DNA from: SIAQ01 sp964484265
GTDB lineage: Bacteria; Planctomycetota; Planctomycetia; Gemmatales; Gemmataceae
Direction of reading: 5' to 3'
Length of the DNA stretch: 64,000 nt
Assembly (NCBI GenBank): GCA_964484265.1
Contig: CAZAFH010000001.1
Coordinates: forward strand, 124,001-188,000
Shown: positions 37,243-44,888 of the stretch, in pieces
Layout: each line of letters begins with the position of its first letter
How positions within the stretch are numbered: the stretch's first letter is position 1
Position numbers and translations under genes: made by a program
The notes under the pieces: model-generated
Seen by the model: the letters and a program-made list of their open reading frames with translations, nothing else
What the model was told of the DNA's origin: nothing
The model's database searches: none

Positions 37243-38568
37243 TTGTTCTCTCTCTTCAATTTTCTATCTGGGTTTGCCACGCGCAAACGGACGATCCGCA
37301 AAGTTGCCAGCGGCAACGTTCGGCTGAACGTCGAAACACTGGAAGATCGGTTGACGCCGTCCGGCACGCCGCTGGATTTGACGACTCATGGCGCCATCGG
37401 CTCGATCGAAGGCGCGATCTTTCAACAGTATGACGCACAGCCAACGGGCACGGGCGTCATCAATTCGTTCGTCCGCATTCAAGGCAACAAAGCAGCCGAG
37501 CAACAAGGCTATAACACGGATTACCGCAAAGTCCAGTTCGACGAAAACACCAGTCCGCAATTCACGCGATCGCTGCAATTGTCTTCCGTTCCGACGGTCA
37601 ATATCGGCGGCGTCATCTATCGCGAATTTCTGCTCGACATCAACCAGAAGGCCTCGTCGCCGCTGTTGTCTCTCGACGAGTTGCGTTTTTACGTTGGGAA
37701 TGCAGGAAATCTGATTGGATACAGCGCGGGGAATCTTAGCGGCGCGACGAAGGTGTACGACCTCGACGCCAACGGCGACAATTGGGTGAAGGTGAACGCT
37801 CGCCTCAACCAGGGCAGCGGCAAGGGCGATGTACTCGTCTACGTTCCCAACAGTTTGTTCACGGGCGGATCCTACGTCTATCTCTATTCCAAATTCGGCA
37901 CGAACATCGCCTGCAATGGCGGATTCGAGGAATGGGCCGCCGGCAAAGATTCAATCGCCCAAGACAACGGCAGCATCTCTGGCCATGTTTACTTGTCCGG
38001 CACGACGACCGGTATCGCCGATGTTGTCGTATTCATCGACGCCAATCACAATGGCGTGCGCGACACCAACGAGGATTATACGTTCACGGCGTCGGACGGT
38101 TCGTACCTGTTCAATTTCCTTGCAACCAACATGGGCAGTTATTCCGTGTACGATGTGACGGAGGAAGTGCCGGCCGGATACACTATCGCATCTGCTTCGT
38201 CAGTCGATGTCTCGCTGCAGCAGACCAACCAGCAGGCGACAGGAATCGACTTCTTCCTGACGCAGCAAGAAGTGCAAACCTACGCGATTGGCGGCAGTGT
38301 TCTCGATCAAACTGGAACGAACAACGCCACCTGGACGGTAACGCTGACGGACAACACCACCGGTGAAACGACAACGATCAGCGGAACGGGAAGCGATTCC
38401 TATTCGTTCACCGGTCTGACTGCCGGCCATGACTACACCGTGACGGCGACGACCGACGCCCCGAACGCGGTCATCCCGCCGACGACGTATACGATTACGA
38501 ATCTCGTGTCCAACGTATCGGGCGAGGACTTTTCGATTCGTTCCACAGCCCCGCCGCCGCCTGTTTGA
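37243..38568 (+). CDS. Surface protein with LEDRLTPS motif and SdrD-B-like domains
   Basis: The 441-residue protein starts with TTG at 37243, supported by GGGGG seven to eleven bases upstream. Residues about 33-40 carry 'LEDRLTPS', an N-terminal motif shared by many large planctomycete extracellular proteins and thought to mark export. After a beta-rich region (about 50-240) come an SdrD-B-like domain (about 245-330, with 'DANHNGVRDTNEDY' calcium-loop-like residues) and a second beta domain (about 345-430). The C-terminus is 'PPPPV'. It is probably a cell-surface or secreted adhesin-like protein. The usual start-codon choice is uncertain because no ATG is nearby. Confidence 0.72.
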   Translation: MFSLFNFLSGFATRKRTIRKVASGNVRLNVETLEDRLTPSGTPLDLTTHGAIGSIEGAIFQQYDAQPTGTGVINSFVRIQGNKAAEQQGYNTDYRKVQFDENTSPQFTRSLQLSSVPTVNIGGVIYREFLLDINQKASSPLLSLDELRFYVGNAGNLIGYSAGNLSGATKVYDLDANGDNWVKVNARLNQGSGKGDVLVYVPNSLFTGGSYVYLYSKFGTNIACNGGFEEWAAGKDSIAQDNGSISGHVYLSGTTTGIADVVVFIDANHNGVRDTNEDYTFTASDGSYLFNFLATNMGSYSVYDVTEEVPAGYTIASASSVDVSLQQTNQQATGIDFFLTQQEVQTYAIGGSVLDQTGTNNATWTVTLTDNTTGETTTISGTGSDSYSFTGLTAGHDYTVTATTDAPNAVIPPTTYTITNLVSNVSGEDFSIRSTAPPPPV

Positions 38569-38582
38569 TACTTTTAGTCTGC

Positions 38583-38638
38583 GAAAAAAAAAGAACAGGA
38601 TAATCGCAGGTGAGCGCGATTGTCCTGTTATTTTTTTT
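38583..38638. terminator. Bidirectional Rho-independent terminator
   Basis: The 14-base stem 38594-38607 / 38616-38629 has a single G-U-type mismatch and an 8-base loop. It is flanked by an A-run (38584-38592) on one side and eight T (38631-38638) on the other. It therefore works in both directions, between the convergent surface-protein and zinc-ribbon genes, and it overlaps the stop codon of the latter. Confidence 0.82.
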
Positions 38639-39137
38639 AGGCACTTCGGAAGAAAAACTGCCAGACAGTGCCAATGACGCTAGGGCAACAGCAGCAAAGC
38701 AGCACAGCTGCGACGGCCCCGCCGATAATCATCATCATTTTCTTTTTCTTGGCGGCTTCCTCGTCATCGCCGCCTTTCTTTTTTCCGTCTCCGTCTTCGT
38801 CATCGCTTTCTTCGTCGTCGTCGGATTTGTTCTTTTTGCCTTTGGCGTTTTTGGGTGATTCGTCGTCATCGGCGTCGCCGTCATCCTCGTCATCGGAATC
38901 GTCCGACTTGGGTTTGCCTTTCTTGGCGGGCTTGGGCGTATCCTCCTCCTCATCGCCGGCGTCGTCATCGGCGGCTTGTTCTTCCTCTTCCTTTGGTTCT
39001 TCGGGTTCGGCTGGCTCTTCCTCGGCCTGCACGACGAATGCTTGCGTGCACTTCGGGCACTTTACCTTTTTCCCGGCGGGAATCTCCGCCTGAGTTTTGA
39101 GAATCGCTCCGCAATTGGTGCATTTAATCGATGCCAT
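38637..39137 (-). CDS. Zinc-ribbon protein with acidic linker and C-terminal membrane helix
   Basis: The 166-residue protein has an N-terminal zinc ribbon with four Cys as two CxxC pairs ('CTNCGA', 'CPKCTQ'), residues about 6-30. A roughly 95-residue Glu/Asp/Lys-rich, disordered linker follows, then a hydrophobic helix near the C-terminus ('MMMIIGGAVAAVLLCCCCP'). That helix includes four adjacent Cys. This type is frequent in planctomycetes and resembles MJ0042-like zinc-finger proteins. It follows atpC, 202 bases downstream on the same strand. Function unknown; a membrane-tethered nucleic-acid or protein-binding module is possible. Confidence 0.75.
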   Translation of the reverse strand: MASIKCTNCGAILKTQAEIPAGKKVKCPKCTQAFVVQAEEEPAEPEEPKEEEEQAADDDAGDEEEDTPKPAKKGKPKSDDSDDEDDGDADDDESPKNAKGKKNKSDDDEESDDEDGDGKKKGGDDEEAAKKKKMMMIIGGAVAAVLLCCCCPSVIGTVWQFFFRSA

Positions 39138-39339
39138 GGCCGACGGACCGCCTTACTTGAATGTATCGCAATCGGGTTGGAGCCGGGATGTGAGATATTT
39201 TAGTGGATTGGCGGCGGGCGACACAACGGAAACTTGATGAGAATTCAGCGAATTTAGCAAAGCTTTGCCGGTCCGCACCGATAATATTGATTGCTCGGGT
39301 TATGCCGCCGATCGTTCGCAATGAGAGCGAAACGACCGG

Positions 39340-39738
39340 CTACTGGCCTTTCGAAGCGATTCGGATTTGAGCCCGCGCACGCTGCTCGGACTTGTTGCGG
39401 GCCTCTTGTGCCTCCGGGGTGGTGGCGGGCGTTGTTGCGTTGAGCACAGCTTGTGCCGCGGCCACATTGATGTCGGCAACGAAGACGGCCTTGGAGGTGA
39501 GCACCGTCACAACATTGCCGCGAATCTGAAGAAACCCGCCATCGACGAAAAGATTCTTGGTCGCATTGCCTTGAGTGATGCGCAATTCGCCAAAGCCAAG
39601 CCGGCCGATGATTGGCAAGCGACCAGGAGCCACGCCGAGTTCGCCATCGAACATCGGCACGGCGACAAAATCAGCCGCCTCGTCAAGCACGGCTCGTTCC
39701 GGAGTGACGACGACACATTTCAATTTGGATTCAGCCAT
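39340..39738 (-). CDS. atpC: F-type ATP synthase subunit epsilon
   Basis: The 132-residue protein is the central-stalk subunit that regulates the F1 motor. It shows the N-terminal beta-sandwich ('KCVVVTPERAVLDEAADFVAVP', 'GELGVAPGRLPIIGRLGFGELRI', 'FVDGGFLQI'). The C-terminal helical part is reduced and Ala-rich. It is the last gene of the operon, 52 bases after atpD. Confidence 0.93.
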   Translation of the reverse strand: MAESKLKCVVVTPERAVLDEAADFVAVPMFDGELGVAPGRLPIIGRLGFGELRITQGNATKNLFVDGGFLQIRGNVVTVLTSKAVFVADINVAAAQAVLNATTPATTPEAQEARNKSEQRARAQIRIASKGQ

Positions 39739-39790
39739 TTTCTACTCCACGGCGATAATCCTTTTCAAATTTGCAATTTGAAATCTGGGA

Positions 39791-41236
39791 TTAGCCCTGA
39801 ATCTTCTTCGCCTGTTCGACGGCCTCGTCGATGCCGCCGACGTACATGAATGCGTTCTCGGGCAGATGGTCGTGCTTGCCGTCGCACAGCTCTTCGAAGC
39901 TGCGGATCGTCTCGGCGATCGGCGTGACTTTGCCCTTTTTGCCCGTGAACGCTTCCGCGACGATGAATGGCTGCGAGAGGAACTTCTCGATTCGGCGAGC
40001 GCGGTTGACGACGTTCTTGTCTTCTTCGCTCAACTCTTCAACGCCGAGGATCGCGATGATGTCTTGCAGTTCGCGATAACGCTGAAGAATCTGCTGCACC
40101 CGACGTGCGATCTTGTAATGGCGATCGCCAACGTACTGCGGATCGAGAATTCGGCTCGACGACGCCAGTGGATCGACGGCGGGATAGATTCCTTTTTCCG
40201 AAATCTTGCGTTCGAGGTAGATGAACGCATCGAGGTGCTGGAAGGCATTCGCGGGAGCCGGATCGGTCGGATCATCAGCCGGAACGTACACAGCTTGCAC
40301 GCTGGTGATAGCGCCGCGATTTGTGGAGGTGATGCGTTCCTGCAATTCGCCCATTTCCGTGGCCAGCGTAGGTTGATAGCCGACGGCGGACGGCATACGG
40401 CCCAGAAGCGCGGATACTTCCGAACCTGCCTGCGAGAAGCGGAAGATGTTATCCACGAAGAGCAGCGTGTCTTTGCCGGTCTGATCGCGGAACCATTCGC
40501 ACATGGTCAGCGCGGAGAGAGCGACGCGGAGGCGGGCGCCGGGCGGTTCGTTCATTTGGCCGAAGACCATGGCGGTTTGCGTGAGCACCGCTCGGCCTGT
40601 CGTGCCGATCTCGGTTTCCTGCATTTCGAGCCAAAGATCGTTGCCTTCGCGGGTACGCTCACCGACGCCGGCGAACACGGAGAAACCGCCGTGCGAGCTG
40701 GCGATACGCGCGATTAGCTCTTGAAGAATAACGGTCTTGCCGAGACCGGCACCGCCGAACAGGCCGGCTTTACCGCCGCGAACGAGTGGCGTGAGGAGGT
40801 CGATAACTTTGATGCCGGTCTCGAACAACTCGGTCTTTGAGGAGAGTTCTGAGAACAACGGCGGCTCGCGATGAATCGGACGGGATTCGGCGGCGTTGAC
40901 GGGACCGCGTCCGTCGATCGGATCGCCGAGAAGGTTAAAGACGCGGCCGAGCGTTTCCGGGCCGACGGGCACGCGGACAGGCGAGCCAGTGTCGGTCACT
41001 TTCATGCCGCGGTAAAGGCCGTCGGTGGAGCCAAGGGCGACGGCGCGCACGCGGTTGCCGCCGAGGTGCTGTTGCACTTCGCCGGTGACACGCAGCTTGG
41101 TGCCTTTGTACTCTTCGTCGATGCGAAGCGCGTTATAGATTTCGGGAAGATGCCCTTCCTCGAACTCCGCGTCAAACGTCGAGCCAATGACCTGGACGAC
41201 GGTGCCGATTTTCTGTGCCGTTGCGGTTGCGACCAT
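39791..41236 (-). CDS. atpD: F-type ATP synthase subunit beta
   Basis: The 481-residue catalytic F1 subunit has Walker A 'GGAGLGKTV' (about residues 160-168), Walker B 'LLFVDNIFRF' and the conserved 'ALLGRMPSAVGYQPTL' and 'QAVYVPADDPTDPAP' regions. GGAG lies about eight bases before the ATG at 41236. It is separated from atpG by three unrelated genes, which is not the normal arrangement. Confidence 0.97.
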   Translation of the reverse strand: MVATATAQKIGTVVQVIGSTFDAEFEEGHLPEIYNALRIDEEYKGTKLRVTGEVQQHLGGNRVRAVALGSTDGLYRGMKVTDTGSPVRVPVGPETLGRVFNLLGDPIDGRGPVNAAESRPIHREPPLFSELSSKTELFETGIKVIDLLTPLVRGGKAGLFGGAGLGKTVILQELIARIASSHGGFSVFAGVGERTREGNDLWLEMQETEIGTTGRAVLTQTAMVFGQMNEPPGARLRVALSALTMCEWFRDQTGKDTLLFVDNIFRFSQAGSEVSALLGRMPSAVGYQPTLATEMGELQERITSTNRGAITSVQAVYVPADDPTDPAPANAFQHLDAFIYLERKISEKGIYPAVDPLASSSRILDPQYVGDRHYKIARRVQQILQRYRELQDIIAILGVEELSEEDKNVVNRARRIEKFLSQPFIVAEAFTGKKGKVTPIAETIRSFEELCDGKHDHLPENAFMYVGGIDEAVEQAKKIQG

Positions 41237-41338
41237 TGAATACTCCGAATGCAGTTCTTTTCGTTAAAATTCACTTGCGCAGTAGACGGTAATCGATCTA
41301 TATCAGTCTAATTTCTAAACGTTGGATTGTTCATCAGG

Positions 41339-42028
41339 CTAAGTATCTGACCCAGTGGTGTTTGGCAAATTCTGGGCGCTCGCTTGAAAAAACTGATCTC
41401 TCCATGCCTTGAATTTTTCAACGTCGGCATCCGTGATGTTGGATTTATCTTGATTTTTTCTAGATAGCAAAAAAAGATTCATATTTATCGTTGCATCCGC
41501 TTCTGCTTGCGTCAATTGTTTGTCTATCACGAGCATGTTGACGATGTCTGTATAGTTATGCCGATAAAGCCTGTTATAAGATCGTTTACGGCGACCATCC
41601 AAATTGTCAATTCGACTCTCAATTTCATCACGAACTCCGCGCCAAATGTCACGAAGTTCATGCCATCTGTTCGAGACATCTGTATTTGATTCGGATTCCT
41701 TTTCGGAGAATGAGACGGGTTCATTTGTCAGACTTTGCTCTGTTTTCTGTATCTCTCGATGTTCCAAGACCTTATCTTTGGCGTCTTCAAGATCGTCCGC
41801 AACATTCTTGAGCTTAGGGGTAAGCTCTCCCAGGCGATCGATAGCGTCCAATAACTCACTTAGCTCGCTCTTGCTTTTGCGAAATTCTCGCAAAGCCTCG
41901 ACGATATCCCTCACCCTAAGAACCCCACCTAACGCTGCGATCGCGCCAATAAGAAAAGCAACCGACGAAATTCCGCCAACAACTTCCTTCCAGTCAATCT
42001 GTGAAAAAACCTCAATAATCGGGCTCAT
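41339..42028 (-). CDS. Hypothetical membrane/coiled-coil protein inside the atp operon
   Basis: The 229-residue protein has an N-terminal membrane helix (about residues 17-37, 'VVGGISSVAFLIGAIAALGG'), a coiled coil (about 44-95) and a polar C-terminal domain (about 110-229). No family recognised. The DNA is visibly more AT-rich than that of the atp genes on either side, a sign of recent acquisition. It lies 102 bases upstream of atpD in the same orientation, 38 bases after the preceding cassette gene. A membrane-attached accessory of the adjacent pair is one possibility. Confidence 0.65.
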   Translation of the reverse strand: MSPIIEVFSQIDWKEVVGGISSVAFLIGAIAALGGVLRVRDIVEALREFRKSKSELSELLDAIDRLGELTPKLKNVADDLEDAKDKVLEHREIQKTEQSLTNEPVSFSEKESESNTDVSNRWHELRDIWRGVRDEIESRIDNLDGRRKRSYNRLYRHNYTDIVNMLVIDKQLTQAEADATINMNLFLLSRKNQDKSNITDADVEKFKAWRDQFFQASAQNLPNTTGSDT

Positions 42029-42066
42029 GAATTCACCAATCTCGAAGCGTCCTGGGGATGTCGAGC

Positions 42067-42519
42067 TTAACGAGCAATTAGGTCCACCGTCTGATTTTGC
42101 ACGCCAGTCTCCATTGGTTCTAGCTGTCGAAGCAGTATGGGCGTGCCTCGTGAGATCAATGATTCCGAGTCACGGAGTACACGGTCTTGCAATTCCTCGA
42201 ATGACGAGACCAAAAATGCCGGGCTGGGTAGCTCGAAGTAAATGTTGCCAGTCTCTTCCTCTGTAATATCGGCGATAATCTGCCATTGGCCCTCATGCTG
42301 TGCAATATCAACGCCGACGATGATATCGAGGTCATCAGCGTCGTTTCGTTTGAAACTCACATGGGAAAAAAGCGGGAAAATTTTGGTCACTGTTTTGCCA
42401 AAGCGCGGATTGCAGTGTGGCGAGACGGCCAAAAGCTGCGCCGCCAGTACGCGGAATCGCTGTTGGATTTCGTCGTTGAGCGATTGCCATTGAATTTCGC
42501 TGTAAGGGTTCGCATTCAT
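42067..42519 (-). CDS. Hypothetical protein, second gene of an overlapping pair
   Basis: The 150-residue protein starts at ATG 42519, overlapping the upstream gene's stop by four bases (ATGA). It is soluble, acidic, with 'FPLFSHVSFKRNDADDLDIIVGVDI' and 'ELPSPAFLVSSFEELQDRVLRD' stretches. I recognise no family. The 4-base overlap with a small upstream gene is the usual arrangement of toxin-antitoxin and effector-immunity pairs, which makes an inhibitor or immunity role a hypothesis, no more. It resides between atpG and atpD. Confidence 0.6.
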   Translation of the reverse strand: MNANPYSEIQWQSLNDEIQQRFRVLAAQLLAVSPHCNPRFGKTVTKIFPLFSHVSFKRNDADDLDIIVGVDIAQHEGQWQIIADITEEETGNIYFELPSPAFLVSSFEELQDRVLRDSESLISRGTPILLRQLEPMETGVQNQTVDLIAR

Positions 42520-42899
42520 GACGGTCTCCGAACATTTCGCTCCACGATGGCTTCCAACACCATAACTGTTAGAGCATGTGGAACGTCTTTTTCTTTGGTC
42601 GCTGCCCATTCCGCCAATGTCATCATATCCGGTTTTCCTTCCGCATCGACCGGAACGATTGAAACATGGCCCAACTCGTCCTGAAAACAACCAAGTAAAT
42701 TCGGATCAAGCTTTGCAATGTCGATCATCACCCCTTTTCGGTCAATCTGAATCGCCGATTCGAGATCCCGCCAGGTCGAAAGCCCTGCCTCGCTCAAATT
42801 TGGCGAAACATCGCGATCTGGTCGTGGCGTCATGTCTTGATGACGTCTCTTTCCGCTTCGGTAGACAACGCCATCAAACACGCGAACCGTTTCGTCCAT
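42516..42899 (-). CDS. Hypothetical protein, first gene of an overlapping pair
   Basis: The 127-residue protein is taken from ATG 42899 because the strong GGAGG site is seven bases before it; another ATG at 42905 is too near the site. Notable stretches are 'VRVFDGVVYRSGKR' at the N-terminus, 'GLSTWRDLESAI', 'MIDIAKLDP' and 'LGHVSIVPVD' followed by 'LAEWAATKEKD'. The overall layout faintly recalls small Tse2-like toxins, but I cannot support that by motif, so it stays unassigned. It is 121 bases after atpG and overlaps the next gene by ATGA. Confidence 0.6.
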   Translation of the reverse strand: MDETVRVFDGVVYRSGKRRHQDMTPRPDRDVSPNLSEAGLSTWRDLESAIQIDRKGVMIDIAKLDPNLLGCFQDELGHVSIVPVDAEGKPDMMTLAEWAATKEKDVPHALTVMVLEAIVERNVRRPS

Positions 42900-43020
42900 T
42901 ATCATTCCTCCTAATTACGTCGAGAATCGAAATTACTCGCCCGATCGTAAATGGAAGAGATACTTCTGTCAAATCACTTGAGCTTGAATTCAACTCGTCG
43001 TGAATATTCAATCCTTCTCG

Positions 43021-43914
43021 TTATTTCAGCGCCGCCGTGCCGCCGATGATTTCGCTGATCTCCTTGGTGATTTGCGCCTGGCGTGCGCGGTTATATTTCA
43101 ACGACAGATCCTTGATCATGTCGCCTGCGTTTTCCGTCGCGGCCTTCATCGCCACGCGACGCGCGATCTGTTCGCTGACGGCTGCATCCAGGAAGCACTT
43201 GAAAAGGCGAATCTTAAACGACACGGGCAGAATCTCTTCGAGAATCTCCGCAGCGCTGGGCAGAAATTCGTATTCCACCTGGCCTTTGATTTCCGCGGCA
43301 GGTGCTGATTTTCGGCCCGGTTCCGGCACGAGCGTCGAGAGCGGCAGCAGCGTCTCGACGACGGGAACTTGCCGGGCAACATTAAGAAATTTCATGTACG
43401 CCACATCGACGCGGTCGATCTTGCCCGCGATGTAGTCGGCCAGATAACGGCTGGCCACGACATCGACTTCCTCGAACGACGGCTTGTCCTCAAAGTGGGT
43501 GTAGGTTTGCGCCGCGGGAATCCCCTGAAAGCGGAAATATGCCATCGCGCGTTTGCCGGACAGTTCGAGGCTGACGTTGACTCCTTCGGATTGCACTTTG
43601 CGAAGGTGCGGCGTGGCTTCGCGAAGGATCGACGCGTTGTAGCCGCCACAAAGACCGCGATTGGAACACAGCACTAGCAGCACGCTGTTTTTGATTTCGG
43701 CGCGTTTTTCGAGCAGCGGATGTTTGATGGCAGCAGAGGACGAGGTGAGATCGGCGGCCAACTCGGCAAGCTTGCGCGTGTAGGCGTCGGCCTCGATGGC
43801 GCGGTCCATCGCCTTCTTGAATCGCGCGGTGGCGATGAGTTCCATCGTCCGCGTGATCTTGCGAATATTCCGAATCGCCTTGCGGCGTTTCACTAGTGCG
43901 CGTGTGTTGGCCAT
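43021..43914 (-). CDS. atpG: F-type ATP synthase subunit gamma
   Basis: The 297-residue protein is the rotor shaft of F1. The N-terminal helix reads 'RKAIRNIRKITRTMELIATARFKKA', the central domain has 'LVLCSNRGLCGGYN', and the C-terminal helix has 'ARQAQITKEISEIIGG'. Its ATG lies three bases after the stop of a DUF2442 gene, so its translation is probably coupled to the inserted cassette. In usual operons it directly follows atpA. Confidence 0.96.
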   Translation of the reverse strand: MANTRALVKRRKAIRNIRKITRTMELIATARFKKAMDRAIEADAYTRKLAELAADLTSSSAAIKHPLLEKRAEIKNSVLLVLCSNRGLCGGYNASILREATPHLRKVQSEGVNVSLELSGKRAMAYFRFQGIPAAQTYTHFEDKPSFEEVDVVASRYLADYIAGKIDRVDVAYMKFLNVARQVPVVETLLPLSTLVPEPGRKSAPAAEIKGQVEYEFLPSAAEILEEILPVSFKIRLFKCFLDAAVSEQIARRVAMKAATENAGDMIKDLSLKYNRARQAQITKEISEIIGGTAALK

Positions 43915-43917
43915 CGG

Positions 43918-44220
43918 TTAGTTTCCCGCTTTCTTCTTTCTACCCGCGATTCGACCGGCAAGCCATTTTTGCAGCGAGCGCTGGCTTTCGCCCGAGGGTT
44001 GACCCAGGAGCAAATTGCTGATGCTGATGTCTTCGTCCAGGTCAGGCCAGTTCACGCCAATGCCGTTGCCAATCAGCCGCCAGTTATTGCGTTCTTTCTG
44101 GGTCGCATGCGCCAGGCGAGGATACCAGCCGAGCGGCGCGATAATGGTTCGTCCGTCTTGCAAATCGACGGCGATCTCCTCGGCGGTCAGAGTTACCGCA
44201 AGCGCTTGCGCATTGGGCAT
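43918..44220 (-). CDS. DUF2442 protein (second copy)
   Basis: The 100-residue protein fits DUF2442: 'LTAEEIAVDLQDGRTIIAPLGWYPRL', then 'NWRLIGNGIGVNWPDLDEDIS' and a C-terminal 'SQRSLQKWLAGR' helix. DUF2442 proteins are frequent partners of small DUF4160 proteins in putative toxin-antitoxin loci. The ATG is one base after the stop of the preceding DUF2442-type gene and its stop is three bases before atpG. It is the last cassette gene before the ATP synthase genes resume. Confidence 0.85.
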   Translation of the reverse strand: MPNAQALAVTLTAEEIAVDLQDGRTIIAPLGWYPRLAHATQKERNNWRLIGNGIGVNWPDLDEDISISNLLLGQPSGESQRSLQKWLAGRIAGRKKKAGN

Positions 44221-44221
44221 T

Positions 44222-44506
44222 TCATTCGGCTCCCACCTTCGCGTTTCGCGAAGACCTGGAGCGTTCGGTCAGGTCGTCTAGTTCGTAAAGCGCTTCAGGG
44301 GCCAGGTCCGCGCCGTTGGACCAAATGACGGTTCCGCATTCCGGATCAAGCTGAGCCTTCGCGAAGTTTTTTCTCGTGCGAAGCGGCTCGAATATCGGCC
44401 CATTGAGCAATGGCAGAACATTCACCCGCTTCCGCACGCCGTCGTTGAATTTCAGCGCGAGGTTGAAATCGCTAAGAACTTTTAATTCGATGATTCGGAG
44501 GATCAT
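44222..44506 (-). CDS. DUF2442-type protein (first copy)
   Basis: The 94-residue protein starts at ATG 44506 (a GAGGAG site lies upstream; the longer ORF to 44533 is unlikely). It has 'LALKFNDGVRKRVNVLPLL', then 'FEPLRTRKNFAKAQLDPECGTVIWSNGADLAPEALYEL', matching the DUF2442 family in its second form. It follows the DUF4160 gene by ten bases. The usual pairing in other genomes is DUF4160 with DUF2442 and is predicted as a toxin-antitoxin module. Confidence 0.85.
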   Translation of the reverse strand: MILRIIELKVLSDFNLALKFNDGVRKRVNVLPLLNGPIFEPLRTRKNFAKAQLDPECGTVIWSNGADLAPEALYELDDLTERSRSSRNAKVGAE

Positions 44507-44516
44507 CACCAACTCC

Positions 44517-44777
44517 TCACTCCAAAGGCTCAATCGACTTTAACGCTTCCGCAGACTGCGCACGGCCCCAGTTTTCCATAAGTTCTAGGCGATGCTTTTT
44601 AGCCCATTCAATTACCAACTTCAATGCCCTACGCGGCAGTTCGCCGTCCATCAGCTTGGCGGTGGCGATTTCAATCACCGCCTCATGCTCACCATAAATC
44701 GCATGAAAATGCGGCGGCGCGTGGTCTCGAAAATACATGTAAATTGAAATGCCGTAATATCGCGAAATCCTCGGCAT
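44517..44777 (-). CDS. DUF4160 protein
   Basis: The 86-residue protein starts at ATG 44777, preceded by AAGG at good spacing. It matches DUF4160: 'RISRYYGISIYMYFRDHAPPHFHA', then 'AVIEIATAKL', 'ELPRRALKLVIEW' and 'ELMENW'. DUF4160 and DUF2442 genes are commonly adjacent in putative toxin-antitoxin loci; which is the toxin is not established to my knowledge. It lies 111 bases after atpA, opening the first inserted cassette. Confidence 0.88.
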   Translation of the reverse strand: MPRISRYYGISIYMYFRDHAPPHFHAIYGEHEAVIEIATAKLMDGELPRRALKLVIEWAKKHRLELMENWGRAQSAEALKSIEPLE

Positions 44778-44888
44778 CGCAGATACCTTGGACAAACTTT
44801 TTTCTACTTCACTCGTTTCCGACTTCTGCAGCGCTTAACTCCAGTAATCCCAACCGTCATCATCAGATACTCCCTGTATGACCACCCT

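Noticed and set aside
38668..39093. 141-residue plus-strand Ser/Phe/Leu-rich ORF
   Set aside because: Antisense of the acidic linker of the zinc-ribbon gene; a low-complexity shadow.
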